In this document: piece by piece, positions 5,457 through 12,599 of the stretch
How the letters are laid out: each line of letters opens with the position of its first letter
Numbering within the stretch: the first letter of the stretch is position 1
Assembly: GCA_046706345.1 (NCBI GenBank)
Contig: JBJKPL010000309.1
Span: 1-12,678 of the forward strand
DNA length: 12,678 nucleotides
Direction of reading: 5' to 3'
From: Sulfidibacterium sp046706345
GTDB taxonomy: Bacteria; Bacteroidota; Bacteroidia; Bacteroidales; F082
The notes under the pieces: generated by a model
The model's database searches: none
Seen by the model: the letters and a program-made list of their open reading frames with translations, nothing else
What the model was told of the DNA's origin: nothing
Position numbers and translations under genes: made by a program

Positions 5457-7670
5457 TCAGGGTTTTAACTGATCCATCAGGAAGTTGGTCATCCGGGTGT
5501 ACAGATGATACCGGGTGTTGCCTCCGTAAATGCTGTGATTCTTGTTGGGATAGATCATCATATGGAACTGCTTGTTGTCTTTGATCATATCGGTGATGAA
5601 CTGCATGGAGTTCTGCGGGTGTACATTGTCGTCGGCGCTGCCGAAAATCAGCAGGAAGTTCCCGTCCCCTTTCATGTTCTTCACATAATTGAGCGGGGAA
5701 TTCACCTTGTAGCCTTCGGGATTTTCTTTCGGGGTGCGCATGTAACGTTCCGTATAGATATCATCATAGTAACGCCAGCTGGTCACGGGCGCCACGGCAA
5801 TCGCCGTACTGAAGATTTTGGCGCCTTTGGTGATGGCCAGCGAAGCCATAAATCCGCCATAGCTCCAGCCGAAGATCCCGATGCGGGTGCTGTCAACATA
5901 AGGCAGTCTTCCGATCAGTTTGGCAGCTTCCATCTGGTCGGCAATTTCGTAATGGCCCAGTTGCAGATAGGTCATTTTTTTGAAAAGCTCGCCGCGGGCG
6001 CCGGTACCCCGATTGTCGACCGAGATGACGATGATCCCTTTTTCGGCCAGCATTTCAAACCATAAATAATCAGAATATCCCCAGGAATCATTTACCGTCT
6101 GCACACCGGGGCCACCGTAAACATACATGAGGACGGGATACTTCTTATTGGGATTGAAATCGGGCGGTTTGATCATAAAGGCTTTCAGGGCAACCTGTTT
6201 CCCGTTCGGCAACGTAAATTCCGGCGAGTCGAGATGGAAAAAGGTTTCTTTACTGAACGCATATTCCTGCATCTTTTTCACCAAAGCCTCGTTGCTTTCC
6301 AGCACCCGGATCACTTTTCCCTTCCGGTCGTTCACGGTGATATAAGGGGGGATGTTGGCTTTGCTGTAAGTATTGATGTAATAATCAAAGGATTTGCTGA
6401 ACAAGGCCGAATTGGTACCGTCTTCCTGGGAAATTTTGGTAAGCTTGCCTTTCAGCGAAACGGCATAGATATCCCGGTCCAGCGGGGAGTTTTTTGCTGC
6501 CTGAAAGAACACCTCTTTGTGTTTGGGATTGTAACCGTAGACCTGCATCACATCCCAGTCGCCGTTGGTGAGCTTACGAACCAGCTTTCCATCCATGTCA
6601 TACAGATAGATGGCATTGTAACCGTCTTTTTCGGAAGTCATCAGGAATTGCTTTCCGCCGGGCAGGAAGGTCAGGTCGTCGGTAATGTCGATGTAATATT
6701 TGTTCGTTTCATCATACAAAACATGCGATTGTCCCGTAGATGCATCGGCCAGCAGGATCTGCAGGTGGTTCTGCAGCCGGTTCAGGCGCTCAATGGCCAG
6801 CACATCGGCATTGGTGGTCCATTTGATCCGCGGCAGGTACTGGTCGGTGTTGGTGCCTGTATTCATTGTGGTGATTTTACCGGTCTTCAGGTCATAGACC
6901 ATGATCTGTACAATGGAATTTTCTTCACCCGGAACGGGATACTTATAAGTATATTCCCGGGGATAAAGATTGCCGTAGAAAGGCAAAGTATACTGTTTTA
7001 CGAGGCTTTCGTCGAAGCGGTAAAAGGCGATCTTGCTGTTGTCAGGCGACCAGAAAAAGGCTTTGGTGAAGCCAAATTCTTCCTCATACACCCAGTCACA
7101 GGTACCGTTGATGATGTGATTTCTTTTGCCGTCGAAGGTGATCTGTTTTTCTTCGCCGGTATTCAGATCTTTCAGATACAGGTTGTTGTCCCTGACAAAG
7201 GCGATCTTGCTGCCGTCGGGGGAAAACTGAGCCAGGCGCTGTTTTCCTTTGGTGGACAGCGGGGTTAGCTTCCGGGTCTTGGCATTCCAGATGTAATCGT
7301 ACGACCGACGGGAATGGCGGTAAATGTGCTCCACCTGGGTAGGAAAAATAAATTCGTTTTCATCTTTGTTGACCTCAAAACTGGTGATCTTGATCGGCTT
7401 GGTCTGTCCTTCCGGGATCAGGTCGGCACCGTTCACCAGGGTCCGGACAGAGTCACCGGTCCGGTAATCATAAACCACGATGGAACCGTCTTTGATACGC
7501 GTATACTGGGTTCCGTTGTTTAAAGAAAAGATCCCGTAGACCATTTTCGGACTGAACGTATGGTTGGTCCAGATGTCGTCCAGGGTAATTTGCTTCTTTC
7601 CGCTCTGGCAAAAAGCTTGCGATCCGAAAGCCAGCACGAAAACAAAAATCATGATAAATCCTTTACTCAT
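5457..7670 (-). CDS. Secreted dipeptidyl peptidase IV (prolyl oligopeptidase family S9B)
   Basis: Serine exopeptidase that removes X-Pro or X-Ala dipeptides from peptide N-termini, expected in the periplasm. The 737-residue protein begins with a signal peptide (hydrophobic residues about 5-19, likely cleavage near AFC-QSG). Residues about 35-480 form the beta-propeller domain (DPPIV_N). It includes the double-Glu motif DWVYEEE (192-198), which binds the substrate amino terminus and separates DPP IV from acylaminoacyl peptidases. The alpha/beta-hydrolase domain (about 490-737) has Ser603 in GWSYGGF, Asp680 in GSADDNVHP and His712 in NKNHS. It is a single gene ending about 13 bp before the -7 element of the rpsU promoter, and it has no visible terminator of its own. 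Confidence 0.95.
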   Translation of the reverse strand: MSKGFIMIFVFVLAFGSQAFCQSGKKQITLDDIWTNHTFSPKMVYGIFSLNNGTQYTRIKDGSIVVYDYRTGDSVRTLVNGADLIPEGQTKPIKITSFEVNKDENEFIFPTQVEHIYRHSRRSYDYIWNAKTRKLTPLSTKGKQRLAQFSPDGSKIAFVRDNNLYLKDLNTGEEKQITFDGKRNHIINGTCDWVYEEEFGFTKAFFWSPDNSKIAFYRFDESLVKQYTLPFYGNLYPREYTYKYPVPGEENSIVQIMVYDLKTGKITTMNTGTNTDQYLPRIKWTTNADVLAIERLNRLQNHLQILLADASTGQSHVLYDETNKYYIDITDDLTFLPGGKQFLMTSEKDGYNAIYLYDMDGKLVRKLTNGDWDVMQVYGYNPKHKEVFFQAAKNSPLDRDIYAVSLKGKLTKISQEDGTNSALFSKSFDYYINTYSKANIPPYITVNDRKGKVIRVLESNEALVKKMQEYAFSKETFFHLDSPEFTLPNGKQVALKAFMIKPPDFNPNKKYPVLMYVYGGPGVQTVNDSWGYSDYLWFEMLAEKGIIVISVDNRGTGARGELFKKMTYLQLGHYEIADQMEAAKLIGRLPYVDSTRIGIFGWSYGGFMASLAITKGAKIFSTAIAVAPVTSWRYYDDIYTERYMRTPKENPEGYKVNSPLNYVKNMKGDGNFLLIFGSADDNVHPQNSMQFITDMIKDNKQFHMMIYPNKNHSIYGGNTRYHLYTRMTNFLMDQLKP

Positions 7671-7675
7671 GGATG

Positions 7676-7708
7676 TAAATTTAATGGGATAATAAATTAA
7701 CTATCAAA
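7676..7708 (-). promoter_or_regulatory. Candidate promoter of the DPP IV gene, near-leaderless
   Basis: Minus strand TTTG at 7708-7705, a 21-bp spacer, and TAAATTTA at 7683-7676 (one mismatch to TAnnTTTG). The ATG is only five bases further on, so the transcript would have almost no leader. This is a weak call, from spacing and consensus only. The rest of 7671-7928 holds no convincing gene. Confidence 0.35.
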
Positions 7709-7899
7709 TCTTAAGCTGTTCCCTTGGGAAAATAACCCCCGTTCACTGAAATGTCCATCCTGCGCTTCCCCGCAGGGAGCCTGTATCTTAAGCAGCGCCA
7801 AAGATATAAAATTGTCCGGGAAATGTTCTCCATGGCCCATCAAAGCAATTATCCCGCAAATATTTCCCTGGCGGCTCACTTTCGGCCCTGAGTTATCTC

Positions 7900-7907
7900 T
7901 AACTTTG
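7900..7907 (+). promoter_or_regulatory. -7 element of the DUF212 gene promoter
   Basis: TAACTTTG matches TAnnTTTG exactly, 21 bp before the ATG at 7929, giving a leader of about 15 nt. No good TTTG is seen at the -33 position. Confidence 0.45.
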
Positions 7908-7928
7908 TATCTTCAAAAATCCTCTGAC

Positions 7929-8390
7929 ATGGAAAAGGGAATTCTTCTGGACAACAGCATCCTTGACGTGGTATTTGTCGCCTGGTTTCTGGCTCAGTTT
8001 TACAAGGTCGTCAGTTCGATCCTCATCGATAAAAAACTCAACATCAAACGGCTGTGGGAAACCGGAGGCATGCCCAGTTCCCATTCCGCTTCGGTGAGTG
8101 CCCTGACAGCAGCGGTAGGTATTTCGAAAGGCGTTGCCAGCCCGTTGTTTGCCATCTGCCTGGTTTTTGCCATCATCGTGATGCATGATGCGGCCGGCAT
8201 CCGGCGTGCCGCGGGTAAACAAGCCGGAGTGTTGAACAGGCTGGGAGAATCCCTTGGAAAAATTTTCGACGAAGGCTATGTGCAGGAACAACTGAAAGAA
8301 CTGCTGGGCCACACGCCGGTAGAAGTGCTCGTGGGGGCCCTGCTGGGCGTCGCGGTAGCCTTTTTATTAAAATTTCACCTTGTGGCCTGA
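7929..8390 (+). CDS. Divergent PAP2 family membrane protein (DUF212)
   Basis: Member of the DUF212 or YuiD-like family, distantly related to PAP2 acid phosphatases and vanadium haloperoxidases; the substrate is unknown. The 153-residue protein shows the family signature in order: GGMPSSHSASVSAL (46-59), VMHDAAGIRRAAGKQA (84-99) and LKELLGHTPVEVLVGALLG (122-140). There are hydrophobic segments near 11-29, 70-85 and 132-147. I chose the ATG at 7929. The frame is open from 7812, but the upstream 39 residues are not family-like and the promoter -7 element lies within them. It is divergent from the DPP IV gene and is followed by two tRNA-Val genes. Confidence 0.9.
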   Translation: MEKGILLDNSILDVVFVAWFLAQFYKVVSSILIDKKLNIKRLWETGGMPSSHSASVSALTAAVGISKGVASPLFAICLVFAIIVMHDAAGIRRAAGKQAGVLNRLGESLGKIFDEGYVQEQLKELLGHTPVEVLVGALLGVAVAFLLKFHLVA

Positions 8391-8432
8391 TTTTTCTTCA
8401 TAATTTTTTACGGAGGGGAGAAAGTATTTTAT

Positions 8433-8440
8433 TATTTTTG
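8433..8440 (+). promoter_or_regulatory. -7 element for the tRNA-Val transcript
   Basis: TATTTTTG matches TAnnTTTG, 28 bp before tRNA-Val(CAC), in the AT-rich gap after the DUF212 gene. A matching -33 TTTG is not seen at 19-21 bp. Confidence 0.4.
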
Positions 8441-8468
8441 CAGCCTTAAAAAATGCCAGTGCATTTTA

Positions 8469-8546
8469 GGGACATTAGCTCAGTTGGTTTAGAGCATTGC
8501 TTTCACAGAGCAGGGGTCATTGGTTCGAATCCAATATGTCCCACCA
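8469..8546 (+). tRNA. trnV: tRNA-Val (anticodon CAC), CCA encoded
   Basis: Acceptor GGGACAT pairs fully with ATGTCCC, discriminator A, then a genomic CCA. The anticodon stem TTGCT with AGCAG (one G-U) holds the loop TTCACAG, and the T-arm is ATTGG-TTCGAAT-CCAAT. Confidence 0.96.
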
Positions 8547-8569
8547 GAGTTCTTAAAAAAACAATTTTC

Positions 8570-8671
8570 AAAATCCAAATCACAAACGGGAAAGGACCGT
8601 GAATTTTTCAAACTTATTCTATGAATTATTCGCTGGAATGTTGAGATCTGATTTTTGGAATTTGGGATTTT
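8570..8671. repeat. Imperfect inverted repeat of AAATCC-type units between the two tRNA-Val genes
   Basis: AAAATCCAAATCACAAA at 8570-8586 resembles the reverse complement of the run at 8650-8671, which reads GATTTTTGGAATTTGGGA on the plus strand. The spacer between the tRNAs holds no gene. The low-complexity look suggests a dispersed intergenic repeat or an imperfect stem, but one copy cannot show that. Confidence 0.35.
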
Positions 8672-8678
8672 CTTTCAA

Positions 8679-8753
8679 GGGACGTTAGCTCAGTTGGTTT
8701 AGAGCGCTTGCTTGACAGGCAAGAGGTCACTGGTTCGATTCCAGTACGCCCCA
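8679..8753 (+). tRNA. trnV: tRNA-Val (anticodon GAC)
   Basis: A 75-nt cloverleaf with anticodon stem CTTGC and GCAAG around loop TTGACAG, T-arm ACTGG-TTCGATT-CCAGT and discriminator A. CCA is not encoded (CAC follows). The acceptor stem GGGACGT with ACGCCCC has an A-C mismatch at pair 4-69; a T at position 69 would make it perfect. It pairs with the CAC isoacceptor upstream, probably on one transcript. Confidence 0.94.
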
Positions 8754-8757
8754 CACC

Positions 8758-8783
8758 AGGCCGGAACTTTTTCGGCCTTTTTT
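8758..8783 (+). terminator. Rho-independent terminator after the tRNA-Val pair
   Basis: Stem AGGCCG with CGGCCT around a 9-nt loop, followed by six T residues, starting five bases after tRNA-Val(GAC). The following stretch to 9000 (about 215 bp) holds nothing I can call. Confidence 0.88.
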
Positions 8784-9000
8784 GTGCCAGAAAAGCAGCT
8801 GGCCGCTACAGAATGTCTTCTTTCCCTTTTCATATCGGATAACTGCACCCACACGGGATACACTGGCACGGACCTTTTCTAAAGCTATATCATTCTGCCT
8901 CACATGACAAATGACGGTGATAATTTCAATTTGATTTTTTCAAATCTACCAGTTCAAAAAACGTATTTGTTCTAAAATCAAACGCCTACACCTTTTTTAT

Positions 9001-9018
9001 TAAATTTGCTCGCAAATT
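9001..9018 (+). promoter_or_regulatory. marR promoter -7 element overlapped by a palindromic candidate operator
   Basis: TAAATTTG at 9001-9008 matches the -7 consensus TAnnTTTG, 25 bp before the marR ATG. It overlaps a perfect palindrome at 9003-9018, AATTTGC-TC-GCAAATT, two 7-bp arms around 2 bp, the size and shape that MarR dimers bind. Its place over the -7 and start site would fit autorepression. No matching -33 TTTG is seen at normal distance. Confidence 0.55.
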
Positions 9019-9033
9019 GTCGGGCACACGATC

Positions 9034-9693
9034 ATGTCGAAAGAATTAGAATTACTGGAACAGCTATTGCCTCACATCGAGGCATACGTTAAAAATGAGC
9101 AGGATGCAGACCTGAAGATGTTCGCATTGCACTTAAAAGATTCCCTTTTTAAGGTTGAGCCTCAGAAAAAGGGCGCGCTGGGCCCAAACGATTACCTCCA
9201 CTACGAAGACATTCCGCAAGTGGCCTTTTCTGCCATGCTGACGCGGCTCTACCGTTTTGCCACCCGTTATCTGAAACAGACCTTCAAAAACAGAAATTTC
9301 AAGACCATCGACGAGTTCGGATTTCTGGCCACCCTGCTCAGGGAAAAACAACTTTCCAAAAGCGAACTGATCAACAAACATCTGATGGAACTGACCACCG
9401 GCGTAGAGCTGATCAAAAGGCTGGTCAAAAAAGGGCTGGTGAAAGAATTCGATGATGTGAATGACAAACGCTCCAAGATCGTGATGATCACCGACAAAGG
9501 AAAAGCCGAACTTTTCAGTGTTTTTCAGGATATGTATGCCGTTTCTCTTCTGATCAGCGGCAATATTTCGGAAAAGGAAATGAAATCGGCGCTTGAAATG
9601 TTTTCCAAACTCTCCCATTTTCACCAGGAGATCTTCGAAAAAGACAAAAATACCCCCCTCGAAGAAATATACGCACGTTACCTCGATTCATAA
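9034..9693 (+). CDS. MarR-family winged-helix transcription regulator
   Basis: Dimeric DNA-binding regulator. The 219-residue protein is longer than the usual 140-160. About 65 N-terminal residues (acidic and helical, with no recognised domain) precede the MarR core. The core has the helix-turn-helix at about 108-136 (LSKSELINKHLMELTTGVELIKRLVKKGLV) and the wing at about 139-155 (FDDVNDKRSKIVMITDKGK), including the conserved Asp144 and Arg146. The helices after residue 155 should complete the dimer interface. It lies 238 bp upstream of crtB on the same strand, so it may control the carotenoid genes as well as itself. No cofactor-binding domain for light or B12 is present, unlike CarH/LitR carotenoid regulators. 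Confidence 0.88.
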   Translation: MSKELELLEQLLPHIEAYVKNEQDADLKMFALHLKDSLFKVEPQKKGALGPNDYLHYEDIPQVAFSAMLTRLYRFATRYLKQTFKNRNFKTIDEFGFLATLLREKQLSKSELINKHLMELTTGVELIKRLVKKGLVKEFDDVNDKRSKIVMITDKGKAELFSVFQDMYAVSLLISGNISEKEMKSALEMFSKLSHFHQEIFEKDKNTPLEEIYARYLDS

Positions 9694-9819
9694 AGCCCCT
9701 CGCTTCCCCAACAAACTTCTGACTTAGAGGCATTCATCTTTAAGTTTTTATTATTATCTTAGTCTGATCAATAAAAATTATCAGGTTTTTCCCTATGAAA
9801 AATCCTTAAAAAGGCTTTA

Positions 9820-9853
9820 TTTGGTTTTTTATTTCATTTTTGTATTATTTTTG
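9820..9853 (+). promoter_or_regulatory. Candidate promoter of the carotenoid operon
   Basis: TTTG at 9820-9823, a 22-bp spacer and TATTTTTG at 9846-9853 (exact TAnnTTTG), with transcription expected near 9860 and a leader of about 70 nt before crtB. The region is very AT-rich. The octamer TTTGTATT occurs twice, at 9839-9846 and 9869-9876, flanking the -7 element. A weak hairpin (CTGAT/ATCAG, 9764-9784, then five T) may end the marR transcript. I find no copy of the marR palindrome here. Confidence 0.5.
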
Positions 9854-9931
9854 CATTTTTATTACATATTTGTATTGTTAAATTGAATCCATCATAAATC
9901 GCACGGAATAGAAAACTTTAAAAGGACCATC

Positions 9932-10780
9932 ATGACACCAATCAATCTATATGACAGGACAGCCTTTGATATTTCAAAGGTGGTCACAAAAAAATACAGC
10001 ACTTCATTTTATACGGCCAGCCGGTTGTTCGACCGGGAAACCCGTGAAGCCATCTTCGCTATTTATGGTTTTGTGCGGGTGGCCGATGAGATTGTGGATA
10101 CCTTTGACCGGGAGGACAAAGCGCAGTTGCTTGAAAACTTTGAATCCGAATACCGGGAAGCCTATAAAAAGGGAATTAGTTTAAACCCGGTATTGCAATC
10201 CTTTCAGATTGCCGTTAAAAAATATGACATCCCCCAGCAATATATTGACGCTTTTTTAAAAAGCATGAAACTCGACCTTTATAAAAAAGAATACCAGTCC
10301 GTCAGCGAGATGGAAGAATACATTCACGGGTCGGCAGATGTGGTGGGACTCATGTGCCTGAAAGTTTTCACTCGTGGGAATCAGGAACTTTTTGAAGCCC
10401 TGAAATTCACGGCCCAACGACTGGGATCCGCCTTTCAAACGGTAAATTTCCTCCGGGATTTAAAAAATGACCTGGAGGAACTGGAGCGCAGTTATTTTCC
10501 GGCTGTCAACCCATCGAAATTCGATGAAGGATCAAAAAATCAAATTATTCAAAGCATCCACCAGGATTTTACCGAAGCGTTGAAAGGCATTCGGAAACTG
10601 CCCATCAACGCGCGGTTACCGGTTTACGTAGCGTTCAAGTATTACACTTCCCTGCTTCGGAAAATCGAAAGAACCCATGCCCGGGAAATTCTTTCAAAAA
10701 GGATAAGGATCTCCAACGGCCGGAAGACCCTGCTGCTGGCTAAAGCCTATGTAGAGCACAAAATGAATATTCTGATCTAG
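9932..10780 (+). CDS. crtB: Phytoene synthase
   Basis: Joins two geranylgeranyl diphosphates head to head to 15-cis-phytoene, the first committed step of C40 carotenoid synthesis. The 282-residue all-helical protein has both Asp-rich metal sites: RVADEIVD (Asp52, Asp56) and QTVNFLRDLKND (Asp176, Asp180), followed by LEELERSYFP. The helix YGFVRVADEIVDTF and the KKYSTSFYTASRLF start region are typical of bacterial CrtB. The start is supported by AAAAGGA six bases upstream. It is followed at 3 bp by crtZ. Squalene synthase relatives (HpnC/HpnD) are the alternative, but the crt context makes CrtB much likelier. Confidence 0.93.
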   Translation: MTPINLYDRTAFDISKVVTKKYSTSFYTASRLFDRETREAIFAIYGFVRVADEIVDTFDREDKAQLLENFESEYREAYKKGISLNPVLQSFQIAVKKYDIPQQYIDAFLKSMKLDLYKKEYQSVSEMEEYIHGSADVVGLMCLKVFTRGNQELFEALKFTAQRLGSAFQTVNFLRDLKNDLEELERSYFPAVNPSKFDEGSKNQIIQSIHQDFTEALKGIRKLPINARLPVYVAFKYYTSLLRKIERTHAREILSKRIRISNGRKTLLLAKAYVEHKMNILI

Positions 10781-10783
10781 TTT

Positions 10784-11266
10784 ATGGAAACCATTTTCCT
10801 CATACTCGTCCCCTACCTCCTGATGGAGGCCGTCGCCTGGCTCAGCCACAAATACGTGATGCATGGATTCCTCTGGCGCTGGCATCGCGACCATCATGTC
10901 AATGACCTGAGAACGGAAACGGAAAAAAACTCCTCACATTGTGTATGGGAGAAGAACGATCTTTTTTTTCTGATCTATGCCGCACCGACTGTAATTTTAA
11001 TGATCATCGGATTTTTAACCGGGTTTTTTCCGCTGGTTCTGATTGCCATCGGCATCACCCTTTACGGGTTTACCTATTTTGTTTTGCACGAGATCGTCTA
11101 TCACCGGCGAATGCGAATCCCTTTTTTACAGAACAGGCACAACCGCTATATTCGGGCCCTGATCCGTGCCCACCGAGGACACCATCATCCAAAAGGCCAA
11201 ACCGGATTCAACAGCTTCGGCTTGCTGGTCTTTCCCCGGAAATATTTTAAAGAGTCTTCGTCATGA
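10784..11266 (+). CDS. crtZ: Beta-carotene 3-hydroxylase, di-iron membrane type
   Basis: Adds 3-hydroxyl groups to beta-ionone rings in the membrane. The 160-residue protein belongs to the fatty-acid-hydroxylase superfamily and shows all histidine clusters: HKYVMH (22, 27), HRDHH (34, 37, 38), HEIVYH (102, 107) and HRGHHH (130, 133-135), the expected di-iron ligands. Hydrophobic segments lie near 3-20, 58-78 and 81-101. The tail FNSFGLLVFPRKYF is typical of CrtZ. The ATG sits 3 bp after the crtB stop and its stop overlaps the next start (ATGA), so translation is coupled. Confidence 0.93.
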   Translation: METIFLILVPYLLMEAVAWLSHKYVMHGFLWRWHRDHHVNDLRTETEKNSSHCVWEKNDLFFLIYAAPTVILMIIGFLTGFFPLVLIAIGITLYGFTYFVLHEIVYHRRMRIPFLQNRHNRYIRALIRAHRGHHHPKGQTGFNSFGLLVFPRKYFKESSS

Positions 11267-11964
11267 AAATATATGCTCTTTTGCTGTTCCTTTCCGGGAT
11301 CGTTCCTTTGGCGCTCAGCTTCGATAAAGAACTGCAGTTTTATAAAAGGTGGAAAATTGTGTTTCCGGTGCTGCTGATCGTGGCTACGGTTTACCTGGTC
11401 CCCGACATTTTCCTGACGCAAAAAGGCATCTGGGGATTCAATTCCCATTATCTCTTTCAGACAAAGATCCTGGGTCTGCCCCTGGAAGAGATCCTGTTTT
11501 TCATCGTGGTACCGTATGCCTGTATTTTCATTCATGAGGCCTTCTTCCACTACTTCCCCAACCGACATCTTGGCCCCAGAGCCAGTACCACAATTACCTC
11601 GTTGCTCATCGTGTTTTTTATCTTTCTCCTGGTCCGGCACATGAACCAGATTTACACCTTTTATGCCGCTTTGCTGATGACGGTAACGCTGGTGATCGGT
11701 CTCTTTGACCGCGGTAGGGTGATCGATCGTTTGTATGTTTCGTTCCTGATCATGCTACTTCCCTTCCTGATCATGGACGGGATCCTTACCGGAAGCCTGC
11801 TCCGGGAGCCCATCGTCTGGTATAATCCTTCCGCGATCCTGGGCCTGCGAATCTTTTCCATCCCAATAGAAGATCTTGCCTATGGGTTTAGCCTGGTATT
11901 TTTCGACCTGTTCCTGATCGAGCAATTTTCGGCCAGAAACAACAAAATTAAAGTCCGCCGATGA
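11263..11964 (+). CDS. crtYcd: Lycopene cyclase, fused CrtYc-CrtYd type
   Basis: Integral-membrane cyclase that forms beta-ionone rings on lycopene. The 233-residue protein contains two tandem lycopene-cyclase domains of three helices each, separate genes (crtYc, crtYd) in actinobacteria but fused in Bacteroidota, archaea and fungi. Repeat 1 has VPDIF, WGF and the acidic PLEE motif (residues 73-76). Repeat 2 has MDGIL, the segment VWYNP and PIED (201-204). The two PxE(E/D) motifs hold the glutamates thought to be catalytic. It overlaps crtZ upstream and the cruF-like gene downstream by ATGA. It is unrelated to the flavin-binding CrtY/CrtL type. Whether it cyclises one or both ends cannot be read from sequence. 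Confidence 0.9.
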   Translation: MKIYALLLFLSGIVPLALSFDKELQFYKRWKIVFPVLLIVATVYLVPDIFLTQKGIWGFNSHYLFQTKILGLPLEEILFFIVVPYACIFIHEAFFHYFPNRHLGPRASTTITSLLIVFFIFLLVRHMNQIYTFYAALLMTVTLVIGLFDRGRVIDRLYVSFLIMLLPFLIMDGILTGSLLREPIVWYNPSAILGLRIFSIPIEDLAYGFSLVFFDLFLIEQFSARNNKIKVRR

Positions 11965-12599
11965 ATCCAAAAGCCGTCACCATCGCTCGATACTGGATCC
12001 CTTTGTTTTATCTGGTGGGCGCCGCAGGGGTTTTGTGGACGCCTTCACGGGCTCTTTTTATCCGGCTGATTCCCGGTGCCCTTTTGATGAATGCCGTGAT
12101 TTTGCTCCTGTTCCATTCCTGGCGGAATTCCAAAAAGGAACTGATTGCCTTCGCAACGATTTTCCTGGGCGGTATGACAACGGAGATCATCGGAGTAAAG
12201 ACGGGCATGCTCTTTGGCTCTTATTCCTATGGCACCAGTCTGGGATTCAAAATTTTCGGTGTGCCGCCGGTTATCGGAATCAACTGGCTGGTACTGGTAT
12301 ATGCCGTTGCCGGGATTTTTTTCGTTTTCCGGCGGTCACCGGTTTTAAGCCTGATACTTCCCGCCGGTCTGCTGGTGGTTTATGACCTTCTGCTGGAAGC
12401 CATGGCCCCGGAACTGCAAATGTGGCACTGGCAAAGTGGCGGGATTCCCATCAAAAATTATTTCGACTGGTTTTTGCTTTCGCTGATCTTTCTGGGCATC
12501 CTGCGGATCTTCAAGGTGAATGTCCGGAATCCGCTTTCCGCAACAGTCTTTGTTTCGCAGTTTGCCTTTTTTCTCATCCTGATACTCCTTGGCTTATGA
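11961..12599 (+). CDS. cruF: Carotenoid biosynthesis protein, CruF-like hydratase family (DUF422)
   Basis: Integral-membrane protein of the family that includes the gamma-carotene 1',2'-hydratase CruF and the archaeal bisanhydrobacterioruberin hydratase; these add water to the psi end of a carotenoid. The 212 residues give about six or seven hydrophobic segments and the family motifs TEIIGVKTGMLFGSYSYG (74-91), PPVIGINW (102-109), YDLLLEAMAPE (141-151) and IPIKNYFDWF (162-171). It overlaps crtYcd by ATGA. Together with CrtYcd and CrtZ it suggests a monocyclic carotenoid with a hydroxylated open end, as in saproxanthin or myxol. The family match is firm; the exact substrate is inferred. Confidence 0.85.
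   Translation: MNPKAVTIARYWIPLFYLVGAAGVLWTPSRALFIRLIPGALLMNAVILLLFHSWRNSKKELIAFATIFLGGMTTEIIGVKTGMLFGSYSYGTSLGFKIFGVPPVIGINWLVLVYAVAGIFFVFRRSPVLSLILPAGLLVVYDLLLEAMAPELQMWHWQSGGIPIKNYFDWFLLSLIFLGILRIFKVNVRNPLSATVFVSQFAFFLILILLGL

Noticed and set aside
6234..7268. 344-codon open frame on the plus strand opposite the DPP IV gene
   Set aside because: Shadow of a well-supported S9B gene with all catalytic motifs; no recognisable domain of its own.
7759..7776. CCTGCG/CGCAGG hairpin in the divergent gap
   Set aside because: Only six pairs, no T-run and no clear link to either start site; likely chance.
7697..7879. 60-codon minus-strand frame between the DPP IV and DUF212 genes
   Set aside because: No ribosome site or family resemblance, and it covers intergenic sequence upstream of the DUF212 promoter.
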